From Luteibacter anthropi (GTDB lineage: Bacteria > Pseudomonadota > Gammaproteobacteria > Xanthomonadales > Rhodanobacteraceae), in contig NZ_JAARLZ010000002.1 of the NCBI RefSeq assembly GCF_011759365.1, positions 248,001 through 312,000 on the forward strand: a DNA stretch of 64,000 bases. Direction: 5' to 3'. The position numbers were made by a program, and so were the translations under genes. How positions within the stretch are numbered: position 1 is the first letter of the stretch; each line of letters opens with the position of its first letter. The notes under the pieces are model-generated. The model saw only the letters and a program-made list of their open reading frames with translations, was not told the origin of the DNA and made no database searches. Below are positions 52,109 to 60,715 of this stretch, piece after piece.

Positions 52109-53326
52109 ATGCCATCCGACCACCTCCCACCCCTGAAGACCATCCGTCACGGGCTGCGCAACGCCACCGAAGCGCTGGCCGAGGAACTGGCACTGGTCCG
52201 TCCCGGTGGCGTGCTGCCGGCGTGGAACACGATGGAATGGCAGCTCGCCTCCGCCGTAGTGGCCGCACATGGCGTAGGCCCCTTGCTGGATCGATTCTCC
52301 ACCTGGCAGCACGTGCCCTGGCGACATTTTCTCCGTGAACAACGCCAGCATGTGGCCGATCGCCATCAGCGTATCGAGGCACTTCTGGGCCGCATCGATG
52401 CAGCCGCGCGCGAGGTGCGCCTGCCATTGATGGCATTGAAGGGTGCTGCCCTGCACGCCCTCGGCCTCTATGCACCGGGCGATCGCCCGATGGCGGACAT
52501 CGATCTGCTGGTACGGGGTTCAGATATCGAACGCGTGGGCGACCTGTTGAGGCGCCTGGGTTACGAATGCACCTACGTCGTATGGAAGCATCGCGTATTC
52601 AAGCCCGTGACGGGTGCGCCCGTTGCCGGACTCGGCGAGCACCGCGACACACCCATCAACATCGAGGTGCATACCCGCATCCATGAACGCCTGCCGGTAT
52701 CGATCGTGGATGTCACGCAGGCGATCTTCCCAGCCAGACCGCATCCGGGCCTCAATGCCTATCCTTCGCACGGCGCGCTGATGATCCATCTGTTGCTGCA
52801 TACCGCCGGCAATATCAGCGGCCGCTCGCTGCGCCTGCTCCAGCTCAACGACATCGCCCTGCTCGCCACGCGCATGAGCGTGATGGACTGGGAGGTCTTG
52901 TGGGATCAACGCAAGCCCTGGTGGTCATGGCCCGTCCTGCGGCTCGTGGCGAAGTACTACCGCAACGCGATTCCCGCCACGGTACTGGAACGTGCAAGGA
53001 AGGATTGCCCCCGGTGGCTCAGGCTGGTCTCGAGTCGCCAGACGTTGACCCATGTGTCATGTTCGCACCTGTGGCTGCAGGCCATGCCCGGCATCGAATG
53101 GTCCCGCACAGCCGGCGAAGTGCTGCGTTATCTGAAGCGTCGTTTCCGTCCGGATGGGGAAACCCGACGGGAGCGGGTGGAGATGGTGCGGACCCAGTTA
53201 TGGCTACAGGGGCAGAGCTGGGTGACGATGTCGCATGGCCGTCGGCTGGTGCGGCGCCTGCGGCGTGCCGTGCCGCGTATGGATACGCTTTACGTGGTGC
53301 GCGCCGCCCTTGCCACCAAGGATTAA
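52109..53326 (+). CDS. nucleotidyltransferase-family protein (NTP_transf_5 type)
   Basis: A 405-residue protein. LMALKGAALHALGLY and RPMADIDLLVRGSDIERVG hold the paired aspartates (D-I-D) of the polymerase-beta-type nucleotidyltransferase fold. The IEVHTRIHERLP segment is the third conserved element, and the rest is helical. The family appears with HprK-like kinases in lasso-peptide and exosortase-associated clusters, where it is thought to modify the product with a nucleotide or sugar-phosphate. It ends convergent with the GT4 gene; the stop codons overlap. Confidence 0.8.
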   Translation: MPSDHLPPLKTIRHGLRNATEALAEELALVRPGGVLPAWNTMEWQLASAVVAAHGVGPLLDRFSTWQHVPWRHFLREQRQHVADRHQRIEALLGRIDAAAREVRLPLMALKGAALHALGLYAPGDRPMADIDLLVRGSDIERVGDLLRRLGYECTYVVWKHRVFKPVTGAPVAGLGEHRDTPINIEVHTRIHERLPVSIVDVTQAIFPARPHPGLNAYPSHGALMIHLLLHTAGNISGRSLRLLQLNDIALLATRMSVMDWEVLWDQRKPWWSWPVLRLVAKYYRNAIPATVLERARKDCPRWLRLVSSRQTLTHVSCSHLWLQAMPGIEWSRTAGEVLRYLKRRFRPDGETRRERVEMVRTQLWLQGQSWVTMSHGRRLVRRLRRAVPRMDTLYVVRAALATKD

Positions 53327-54426
53327 ATCCGCTTCGAGATATGCATGTACATGGCTTCAAGGCGCCGTGTGGTGTAGATCGCATCCTCCTGCAATGCACG
53401 GCGCTGCGCCTCTGCTGCAAGGCGAAGACGCAGGTCTTCGTCCTCGATCACCCTGCGGATGACCTCCGCCAGTGCCTTGTGATCACCAGGGGCCACGGCC
53501 AGTGCAGCCACGGGCGCCCATTCGGTCAGGTGTCCCACGGCCGTGCCCACCGTGGGCACCCCGGCGACGGCCGCTTCCAGCAAGACCAGCGGACCGGCTT
53601 CGTGCAGCGAGGACATCACCAGCAGATCGGCCTGCTGCATCACGGGCCGCAGTTCGCGCTGTGTCCTGAAGCCGAGGAAGCGAACCTTGCCATCGAGGCC
53701 CAACTGGTGGGATAGGCACGGCATTTCGCCTTCCAGCGTGTCCACCCCGATGATGTCCAGGCGAAAATCGATGCCCATGGCATGCAGGGTTGCCAGGGCG
53801 CGCAACAGTGTCGGCTGATCTTTCACACGATTCTGGCTGGCCACATGGAGAAGCCTTGCCACGGGACCTTCCCGGCGGCGTGGCGGCGCGGGTGGCCATG
53901 CGTCCAGATCGACGCCCAACGGCAATCGATGCGCCTCGATGCCGAGCGCACGCAGGGATGCAAGGATGGGCTCGCTTGCGGCCGTCACCGCAGCGGCGGC
54001 CCGCAGTGTGATGGCTTCACGCAGCCGCCCTCGCCAGAACCGCCGACCGCCATAACCTATGGCTGGCAATGAGACGAGTTCGCCGCCAGCGATATGCACG
54101 CATGCCGGGCGGCGCAGCCACCATGCCGCGGTCACCGCCACCAGGCTGCAATAGCCGGAGAAAATGGCCTGGATCACATCGAAGGGAGCCTGGCGGTGTT
54201 CCCTGACGATGGCCGCCACTGCACGTGTCCGCTGCCATCCGTCGCCGATATTGTGAATGGTCGCGCCGGCCAGTTGCCATTGCCCCGGCCTGGGCTCCTG
54301 CCGCAATACGAACACATGCACTTCGTTCTCGCGTGCCAGCCCACCGATCAGGGCCAGGAAGACGGGGATCACACGCTCCTCGCCGCCGCGATCCACGCCG
54401 CCGGGCAACACGATGGCGATCTTCAT
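53323..54426 (-). CDS. GT4-family glycosyltransferase
   Basis: A 367-residue retaining glycosyltransferase of the GT-B fold. GGVDRGGEERVIPVFLALIG is the N-terminal acceptor-side motif; RLLHVASQNRVKDQPTLLRA and LDIIGVDTLEG are sugar-nucleotide domain elements; SSLHEAGPLVLLEAAVAGVP contains the E-x7-E motif. Cytosolic, at the membrane face. It is the last gene of the ten-gene polysaccharide operon and overlaps the preceding glycosyltransferase by 4 bases. The sugar donor is unknown. Confidence 0.9.
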   Translation of the reverse strand: MKIAIVLPGGVDRGGEERVIPVFLALIGGLARENEVHVFVLRQEPRPGQWQLAGATIHNIGDGWQRTRAVAAIVREHRQAPFDVIQAIFSGYCSLVAVTAAWWLRRPACVHIAGGELVSLPAIGYGGRRFWRGRLREAITLRAAAAVTAASEPILASLRALGIEAHRLPLGVDLDAWPPAPPRRREGPVARLLHVASQNRVKDQPTLLRALATLHAMGIDFRLDIIGVDTLEGEMPCLSHQLGLDGKVRFLGFRTQRELRPVMQQADLLVMSSLHEAGPLVLLEAAVAGVPTVGTAVGHLTEWAPVAALAVAPGDHKALAEVIRRVIEDEDLRLRLAAEAQRRALQEDAIYTTRRLEAMYMHISKRI

Positions 54427-55550
54427 GCGACAGTAGCCGTGTCATGCAGGATCGCCTCATAGGCACTGGCCCACCGACGACCCAGTGCGGCGAAGGAGAG
54501 CTCTTCGTCGAAATGCGAGCGCACCTGTTCACGTGTCGGCCCCTGCCCGGTCATTGCAACGATGGCATCAGCCAGTCCACCGGCATCCCCGGGCTTCCAT
54601 AGGGCACCAAGGCGGCCATTGGCCGTCAGGGTGCGGAAAGCAGGTATATCCGTAAGCACTGGCGTGGCGCCGCAGGCCATCGCTTCGAGTGCGGCATAAC
54701 CACAACTCTCTGCACGAGAGGCCGACACGAAGATGTCTGCGGCCCGCAGAAGCAACTGTACGTGATCATGCGATACCGGTCCCAGCAGATGCACGCGCGA
54801 AGCCAGTGCCGGGTCGAGCCCGATCATCGATCGCACCTCGTCCAGCAACGGGGCGTTGCCGTATGCGCACCACAGGCGCAGGGCTGGCAGATGCACTATC
54901 GCCTTCCGCAATCCCTCAAGCATGGTCAGCGGATCCTTGTTGGCATCCAGATGCCCCACCCATACGACACAGGGATTGCCGCGCAAGCCCGTCTCCGCGC
55001 GTGCCAGTGCCTTGTTGCCCGGCGTAAAGCGGCAACTGGACTCCGGAATGGCGAACACGCGTGTTTCCCGTGCGAACAGCCTTGCATCGACAAAGGGCCG
55101 GGCCAGCGCCGTCGAGGTAAATGTCACTGCCGAGGCCGAGGCATACCAGCGCCGCCAGTGCGGGCGTCGCCACCACCGAGGCGGCCGGTTGGCGTGGTCC
55201 TGGAGGACGATGGGCACACCCGGAAGTCGCGCCTTCAGCGAACAGGCGTAACGCGCCTGGTCGATACCGTGCACATGCAGGACATCGGCGCCCAGGCGGG
55301 CGACTTCGCCCGCAAGCCGCCGGCCGGTACGGTGCCCATCCAGTGGAAGAAAACGATAGGTCACGCCGTTACGCTCGATCCGTGCGTCATAGGATGACGA
55401 CTGGATCACCGATACCCTCACGCCCTTTCCGGAAGCGGCTTCGGCGATGTTCGCCAGGGAGGGCCAATGCTGGAACAGGTCTTCGGGAGCCATCCCCTCC
55501 GGTGCGCGGATGAGGTTCAGCTGCACGACATGCAGCGGCGCAGTGCTCAT
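54423..55550 (-). CDS. GT4-family glycosyltransferase
   Basis: A 375-residue enzyme beginning MSTAPLHVVQLNLIRAPEG at the ATG at 55550, which overlaps the radical SAM stop by ATGA. LGADVLHVHGIDQAR and VVWVGHLDANKDPLTMLEGL are GT-B features, and SRAESCGYAALEAMACGATP has the E-x7-E motif. It acts next to the second glycosyltransferase in building the repeat unit. About 55 residues of a longer upstream frame are rejected because they overlap the radical SAM gene. Confidence 0.9.
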   Translation of the reverse strand: MSTAPLHVVQLNLIRAPEGMAPEDLFQHWPSLANIAEAASGKGVRVSVIQSSSYDARIERNGVTYRFLPLDGHRTGRRLAGEVARLGADVLHVHGIDQARYACSLKARLPGVPIVLQDHANRPPRWWRRPHWRRWYASASAVTFTSTALARPFVDARLFARETRVFAIPESSCRFTPGNKALARAETGLRGNPCVVWVGHLDANKDPLTMLEGLRKAIVHLPALRLWCAYGNAPLLDEVRSMIGLDPALASRVHLLGPVSHDHVQLLLRAADIFVSASRAESCGYAALEAMACGATPVLTDIPAFRTLTANGRLGALWKPGDAGGLADAIVAMTGQGPTREQVRSHFDEELSFAALGRRWASAYEAILHDTATVA

Positions 55551-57049
55551 AAGCCCGACACCTGCGGCATCCGCAGCTTGACCCAGCGATTGGCGAGGTC
55601 CAGTTCCCATGGGCGGTCGTAGCGCCGGTAACGATAACGCCAAGAGGCCATGCCGCGCAGCCCGCGCTTCGCCCAGCCAGGCGTACGCAGATCCTGCACG
55701 GTGGGATAGCGACAACGCAGCACGGTCACGAAATCGCGGATACGGCGACGCAGGTCGTCGCTCACCCAGGGCGCGTCGGCATGACAGGCGTAATCGACCC
55801 AGCGGGGCTCAGCCCATTGTTCAGGCGTGGAAGGAAAGACCACCGGAGCGCCGTTGAGATCACGCAGCGGCATCGATGAACGCTTGCCCTTGTCCTTCTC
55901 ATGGCGACTGCTTTCCGGCAGCGGCGTGTAGACGTACACGATGATTTCGGACTGGGGATTGATCCGTTTCAGTTCACGGATGAACTCGAACGTATGCTCG
56001 GTTTCTTCTTCGGTGTTTTCCGGTGGGGCCACCATGAAGGACAGCTCGGGAATCACGCCCTGCCGACGGCACAGCTCCGCCACGGCGAGGGTCTGATCGG
56101 GGCGAGTGCCCTTGCGGATCTCCTTCAGCATCTTTCCGCTGGGCGATTCAGCGCCGATGTAGGCCATTTTCAGCCGGCTCTTGCGTACCAGTTCCCAGGT
56201 GCTTTCCGACAGGTTCAGCAGCGCATCGGCACGGGCATAGCACCACCACGGCATCTCCAGCTTTGCCATCACTTCGAGCAGGGGAATCATGTCCGCCTCG
56301 CGGTCGAAGAAGTTGTGGTCGAAGAACTGTACCGAATCCGCGCCCAGCTCGTATTTGAGGTAGCTCAGCTCACGCTCCAGTCGCTGCGCCGTCGGCAGAT
56401 AAGTCGCACCACCGAACAGTGCGGCGACACCGCAGAACGTGCAGCGGAAGCGACACCCTAGCGCCGCCTGATGCGCCACCGTGCGTTCGCCGAGAAAGGT
56501 ACGGGCAAGGTAGCGACGGGGATCTCCCAGCTTCTCGTACGGCAGGCGCCGCACCGGATCATCTGGCGCAATGGGGCGACTGGGGTTGTGCACCACGCTG
56601 CCGTCGCGCTTCCAGGACACGCCGCCGATGTGCTCCAGCGGCAGCCCCTGCCCCGTCAGTGACGTCACCAACTCGACAAGGCTTTTCTCTCCCTGCCCTC
56701 GCACGGCATAGTCCACATAGGGTGCAGCTAGCGCGGCATCTGCATACAGCGTGGGAAAGTAGCCGCCCCAGACGATAGGCAGATCGGGCCGCCGCTCACG
56801 GATCGCCTGTGATACGGCGATGGAAGGCCCGAGCTGCGGGCCACCCATGACGCTGAGGCCAACCATGTCGAAAGATTCCTCGTCGAGTGCGCGCAGCGTG
56901 GCCGCTACCACGTCGCGATCGACGTTGCCGTCCAGGATGCGGCTCTCGCCTTGCAGGTCCAGCGCGGATGACAGATGCAGCAGCGACAGCGGAAAGCGGG
57001 CGCTGTTGCGCGAGGTGATGGTGGGGTTGATCAGCAGGGTGCGGGGCAT
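55547..57049 (-). CDS. B12-binding-fold radical SAM protein 2
   Basis: A 500-residue protein. Residues 1-130 have a cobalamin-binding-like fold (LSLLHLSSALDLQGESRILD; IVWGGYFPTLYADAALAAPY) without the D-x-H-x-x-G motif. The radical SAM cysteines are C199, C203 and C206 in ALGCRFRCTFCGVA, then VQFFDHNFFDREADMIPLLE and AYIGAESPSGKMLKEIRKGT. Its sequence differs clearly from radical SAM protein 1, so they probably act at separate steps. Located inside a glycosyltransferase/methyltransferase operon, it may modify a sugar or lipid precursor. Confidence 0.88.
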   Translation of the reverse strand: MPRTLLINPTITSRNSARFPLSLLHLSSALDLQGESRILDGNVDRDVVAATLRALDEESFDMVGLSVMGGPQLGPSIAVSQAIRERRPDLPIVWGGYFPTLYADAALAAPYVDYAVRGQGEKSLVELVTSLTGQGLPLEHIGGVSWKRDGSVVHNPSRPIAPDDPVRRLPYEKLGDPRRYLARTFLGERTVAHQAALGCRFRCTFCGVAALFGGATYLPTAQRLERELSYLKYELGADSVQFFDHNFFDREADMIPLLEVMAKLEMPWWCYARADALLNLSESTWELVRKSRLKMAYIGAESPSGKMLKEIRKGTRPDQTLAVAELCRRQGVIPELSFMVAPPENTEEETEHTFEFIRELKRINPQSEIIVYVYTPLPESSRHEKDKGKRSSMPLRDLNGAPVVFPSTPEQWAEPRWVDYACHADAPWVSDDLRRRIRDFVTVLRCRYPTVQDLRTPGWAKRGLRGMASWRYRYRRYDRPWELDLANRWVKLRMPQVSGL

Positions 57050-57063
57050 GGGATCACGGCGCC

Positions 57064-57762
57064 TCAGAAGGCGCGTCGCAGGCGGAAGGCCAGGGCTACG
57101 GGCACGGACAGGGCCGCGGGATCGAAATGGGCGCCGGCCGGAATATCTGCCGGGTCGAGCATGGGCTCATGGACTTCTTCGATGACCAGCCCTGCCGCAA
57201 CGCAGGCCTGGTGCCAATGGCTGTAGAGATGCGGAAAATGACGGGCCGCATAGCGATGGCCGTCCAGCCTGAAGTCGCGTAGCCAGCCCAGTGCGTGCCC
57301 GATGGGGTGGAAGTCGCTGCAAAGAATGTAGCCGCCCGGACGCGTTGCACGAGCAAGCTCCCCAAGTGCCCGCGCAAGACCCGGCACATGCCCTAGCACC
57401 AGGCCGCATATCGTGATGTCGGACACGGCATCGGCCACTGGCAAATCCATGACACTGCCGGCCACCAGGCGCAACCCGGTGGCGTCGCCGATGTGCGCCA
57501 GTTCCGTGGCCGCACGACCCAGCATCGCCTGCGACGCATCTATGCCGGTCAGGCGGGAAGCACCTCGCCGTTGCGCATGAAGGAGATATCTGCCGCTACC
57601 GCAACCGGCATCCAGTATCGACTGTCCATGCAGATCCCCGGGCAGCATCGCCAGCATGACCCGTTCCTCTGCCTGCATCACGGGGTTGTGCGCACGCGCG
57701 GGATAGTTTGCGGCCCACAAGGCATAGGCTGCCTCGGCGTCGAGCACGGTAGCGTGGGTCAC
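57064..57762 (-). CDS. class I SAM-dependent methyltransferase
   Basis: A 232-residue Methyltransf_11-type enzyme. SILDAGCGSGRYLLHAQRRG is motif I, LTGIDASQAML motif II, DITICGLVLGHVPGLARAL motif IV and ATRPGGYILCSDFHP motif post-IV. Start is GTG, overlapping the amidohydrolase stop (GTGA). The likely target is a sugar, lipid or small acceptor of the polysaccharide pathway; the gene position does not resolve this. Confidence 0.87.
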   Translation of the reverse strand: MTHATVLDAEAAYALWAANYPARAHNPVMQAEERVMLAMLPGDLHGQSILDAGCGSGRYLLHAQRRGASRLTGIDASQAMLGRAATELAHIGDATGLRLVAGSVMDLPVADAVSDITICGLVLGHVPGLARALGELARATRPGGYILCSDFHPIGHALGWLRDFRLDGHRYAARHFPHLYSHWHQACVAAGLVIEEVHEPMLDPADIPAGAHFDPAALSVPVALAFRLRRAF

Positions 57763-58961
57763 AGGCCTGCTCCGATGGCTGGATCATGGGGACCGAAGTC
57801 GCCTTGAAGGCACAGGCCCGGCTCCATGGCCAGCAGCTCCGGCGTGGCTAGCTCGCGGTCCATCAGCTTGGGCCGTCCGTCGAGCCAGACAGGAACGGCT
57901 TCGATGCTGGCCGCTGCAAACCAGTCAGCGAAATCAGGGTCCGCAATGCGCGGCGCGCCATCGCGCACCACGGCGCGCAACTCGCTACGCCCCAGACCGG
58001 CCAGGCTTTCGGCAGGCTGGCCGCCGCGATTCGTGACGATGACCAGATCGGCCGGCGTGCCCGCCATGAGCCTGCCGTGCATGGGTAGCCGCAAAATGTC
58101 CGCCGCCGCGATCGTCACGAGCGACAGCAGCGTGGCGGCATCGAAGTGGCTCTCGGCCCCCGCTACCTTCAGCTCATCAAGCAGGTCACGCGATCCACTC
58201 AGCCGCGAGTCACTGCCGAGGGTCAGGCGCCCCGCGGCTTGCAGCCGGTGTGGATCAAGCGTGCATCCCAGCAGCGTGAGATTGCTGGAGGGGCACCACA
58301 CGACGGCCGAGCCTGCGCCGATGACGCGACTTATGTCGCCAGGGCTCATGCCAACGCCGTGCACCAGCACGGTGTTTGGGCCCAGGCATTTCAGCTGATC
58401 CAGTTGCGTCAACTCGGAGGCCGCCACGTCATCGGTGCCCTCTGCCAGATGGATCATCCAGGGCCTTTCCGGCGGGGTCGCCTCGAAACTTCCGCGTACC
58501 GGTGGCCCGAAGTCAGGCCAGCCCAGCGCGTAAGCCCAGCCATGGTCACGGGACAATGCAATCGGAAAACCCGGGTCATCCAGTGCCGGGTGCCATGGAT
58601 CGTGGTGGACGACACACGTGACGCCCGCCAGGAGGTTTTTCAGTGCACCATGGCGCAGACGAATGGATTTGGGGATGCCCAGCGCAGCCGCGACGTCCGG
58701 ATGCTGAAAATGATCATCAAAAGCTGCCATCCATGCATAGCTGTTGGGAAACGGGGCGACTGAAGGTAGCGGTGGCACGGCATTGACGTGCAGATGCTCG
58801 TGGGCGTTGATCAGGCCGGGAAACACCAGGTGATCACGCAGGTCGATGCGGAAGCCCTTTCCTGTCGTCGCGTGCATGAGACATCCATCGCGCACGACCA
58901 TCGATGTCGACGATGCCCCCTCGGGCAGCATCCAGGTGGCGCCATGCAGCATCGTGTCCAT
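57759..58961 (-). CDS. amidohydrolase-superfamily protein
   Basis: A 400-residue metal-dependent hydrolase-type protein. Metal-binding H-x-H is in GLINAHEHLHVN, a further histidine pair in CVVHHDPWHP, a likely ligand in LVHGVGMSP, and the late aspartate in GSDSRLSGSRDLLDEL. LMAGTPADLVIV is the usual C-terminal strand that places the product group. Deaminase or hydrolase of a nucleoside- or chlorohydrolase-like substrate is possible. Its presence between two methyltransferases in a polysaccharide operon is unusual; it could act on a nucleotide-sugar or N-acyl group. Confidence 0.8.
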   Translation of the reverse strand: MDTMLHGATWMLPEGASSTSMVVRDGCLMHATTGKGFRIDLRDHLVFPGLINAHEHLHVNAVPPLPSVAPFPNSYAWMAAFDDHFQHPDVAAALGIPKSIRLRHGALKNLLAGVTCVVHHDPWHPALDDPGFPIALSRDHGWAYALGWPDFGPPVRGSFEATPPERPWMIHLAEGTDDVAASELTQLDQLKCLGPNTVLVHGVGMSPGDISRVIGAGSAVVWCPSSNLTLLGCTLDPHRLQAAGRLTLGSDSRLSGSRDLLDELKVAGAESHFDAATLLSLVTIAAADILRLPMHGRLMAGTPADLVIVTNRGGQPAESLAGLGRSELRAVVRDGAPRIADPDFADWFAAASIEAVPVWLDGRPKLMDRELATPELLAMEPGLCLQGDFGPHDPAIGAGL

Positions 58962-58964
58962 GGA

Positions 58965-59831
58965 TCAGCGCCGGCGCATCACGATAAGGAAGTGATCGCC
59001 CATGTCGCGCAGCAGTGGCCACGCACCCAGCGCATCGTCAAGCCGTCCCAGGCGTTCATAGCGTTCCGGGCGTCGGCGGTATCGATCCACGAGGTAAGGC
59101 GGGGGCATGAACAGGCTGAGTGCGCGATAGTCGTCGAGAGCGAAGGCCCCGGCAAAGGCGCGGTAGAACTCCCGTGGCAGGTAGTAGCGTGTCCAGATCG
59201 TGTGCTTGTTCATTCCCACGGGGGTCGCACCACGCGCGGCGCGCACCATGGCCCGGCGGAAGCGGCCACGACGTACGTAGTGCGCCACTTCCCACGGGCA
59301 GATGCGCCCGATCACCGAGAACACCAGCACGCCGCCCGGTCGCACCAGCCGCGCGCATTGCGCGGCGACGGCAGGCAGGTCCAGGGCGCAATTGAGCGGG
59401 CCGAAATTGGAATACATGCCGTCGAACGAACCTTCAAGGCGTGCCAGTTCCTGGACGCCGAGATGCTCGACATCGACCTTGTCCGCCAGCTCCGACGTCC
59501 GGGCGCGCTCGCGTGTGCGCGCGATCATCCCTGGCGACCAGTCGGTGGCCAGCACGCGATAGCCGCGCCGCGCAAACTCCACGGCATCGAGCCCCGTGCC
59601 GCAGCCCAGGTCGACGATATGCGAGCCCGTCGGAAGCAGGTTCTGCACGGTGTTCCACAACGTCACCCGCATGCGCTGGATCAATTCATTGTTGCCGCGA
59701 GGGCCGTCGTAATCGGGAGCCACGCTGTCGAACGCCCTCTGGGTATCGAGCAGGCGCGCCTGGTCGCGGGTGCCGTCCGGATCACGGGCCAGTGCATCCG
59801 TCGAAAGGTCCTGCGTGCTCGATTCCAGCAT
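58965..59831 (-). CDS. class I SAM-dependent methyltransferase
   Basis: A 288-residue enzyme. THIVDLGCGTGLDAVEFARR-type motif I, VLATDWSPGMIARTRERA motif II, and SFDGMYSNFGPLNCALDLPA motif IV. The C-terminal 100 residues (hydrophobic-aromatic, YYLPREFYRAFAGAF) differ from the other methyltransferase, so the acceptor probably differs. Ends 3 bases before the amidohydrolase start and is 24 bases after the chain-length protein gene. Confidence 0.87.
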   Translation of the reverse strand: MLESSTQDLSTDALARDPDGTRDQARLLDTQRAFDSVAPDYDGPRGNNELIQRMRVTLWNTVQNLLPTGSHIVDLGCGTGLDAVEFARRGYRVLATDWSPGMIARTRERARTSELADKVDVEHLGVQELARLEGSFDGMYSNFGPLNCALDLPAVAAQCARLVRPGGVLVFSVIGRICPWEVAHYVRRGRFRRAMVRAARGATPVGMNKHTIWTRYYLPREFYRAFAGAFALDDYRALSLFMPPPYLVDRYRRRPERYERLGRLDDALGAWPLLRDMGDHFLIVMRRR

Positions 59832-59855
59832 GGATGCTCCTGAGGCAATGGTGGT

Positions 59856-60713
59856 CTATCGCGTGAGTGCGCCTGCAGCAGCCATCGGTTGCACCACGTC
59901 GCGTCGGCGTGCGCTGCTGGCAACGGCAGCGACAAGGCCCAGGGCCACGCCACCCAGCATGCCAAGGCCGATGATCAATATCTGGTTGGGCGATACCGGT
60001 CGATCAGGCTGGTAGACCGGCCACGCAGTGGACGTGCCGAAGGTGTAGTTTCTGGCCATCCGGGAGATCAGCTCGTCACGACTCTGCTCCAGCTCACGGA
60101 TGCTGGTGTCCGTGGTGGCCAACAGCAGATTCCCGGCAAGAGTCGCGTCACTGTCGCCGGCTGCATGTTGATTCCCTGCGACAGCATGCAGCGTGTCGCG
60201 CATGGCCTTCGCCTGGGACAGCTCGGCCTCCACACGCGCCAGCCTGTCGCGTGCCAACGCCAGAGGAGCTGCCATGAGGCGCTGATGGATCAGGTGCAAC
60301 TGATCGACGGTCGCCTGTGCAAGTCGCCGCGCCAGTGAAGGCGATGTGGCCCGCACGCTCACCTTGATCAAGCCCGAATAAGGCGACGGGTCGACCTTCA
60401 GGCTGCCACGGTAAAGGCCCGCCTCGGGGGACGTCAGCGGCATGCCAAGGCCTTGCAATACCTGTTGCTGGAAATCCACTGTCTGCAAACGCTCGACCAC
60501 GCGCTGGAAGGGTTCCGGACGCGGATCCTGTCCAGCCGGCTGGGTGGCGACCTGCCCCACCTGTATCCAGGCCTGTGCTTCCCATTTTGGCGTGGCCAGG
60601 GTGGCATAGGCCACCGCCACGGCGAGCACGACCACCATGGCGGAAAAAAAACTACGCCATTCCCGGGTCAGTATCCGCCACAGATCGAGCAGGTAGATTT
60701 CATCGCGTTGCAT
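59856..60713 (-). CDS. Wzz-type polysaccharide chain-length/co-polymerase protein
   Basis: A 285-residue protein. The ATG at 60713 gives MQRDEIYLLDLWRILTREWR, a typical Wzz start, with the first membrane helix (SFFSAMVVVLAVAVAYATLA) at residues about 22-41 and a second (ILIIGLGMLGGVALGLVAAV) near 244-263. The periplasmic part contains the coiled region LARDRLARVEAELSQAKAMR. There is no cytosolic kinase domain, as in Wzz of Wzy-dependent pathways. It controls polymer length with the next gene's polymerase. Confidence 0.87.
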   Translation of the reverse strand: MQRDEIYLLDLWRILTREWRSFFSAMVVVLAVAVAYATLATPKWEAQAWIQVGQVATQPAGQDPRPEPFQRVVERLQTVDFQQQVLQGLGMPLTSPEAGLYRGSLKVDPSPYSGLIKVSVRATSPSLARRLAQATVDQLHLIHQRLMAAPLALARDRLARVEAELSQAKAMRDTLHAVAGNQHAAGDSDATLAGNLLLATTDTSIRELEQSRDELISRMARNYTFGTSTAWPVYQPDRPVSPNQILIIGLGMLGGVALGLVAAVASSARRRDVVQPMAAAGALTR

Positions 60714-60715
60714 CG

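Noticed and set aside
47639-53326. Classical lasso-peptide cluster
   Set aside because: No cyclase (asparagine-synthetase-like), leader peptidase or PqqD-like gene is visible, and the candidate peptide lacks the lasso leader motif.
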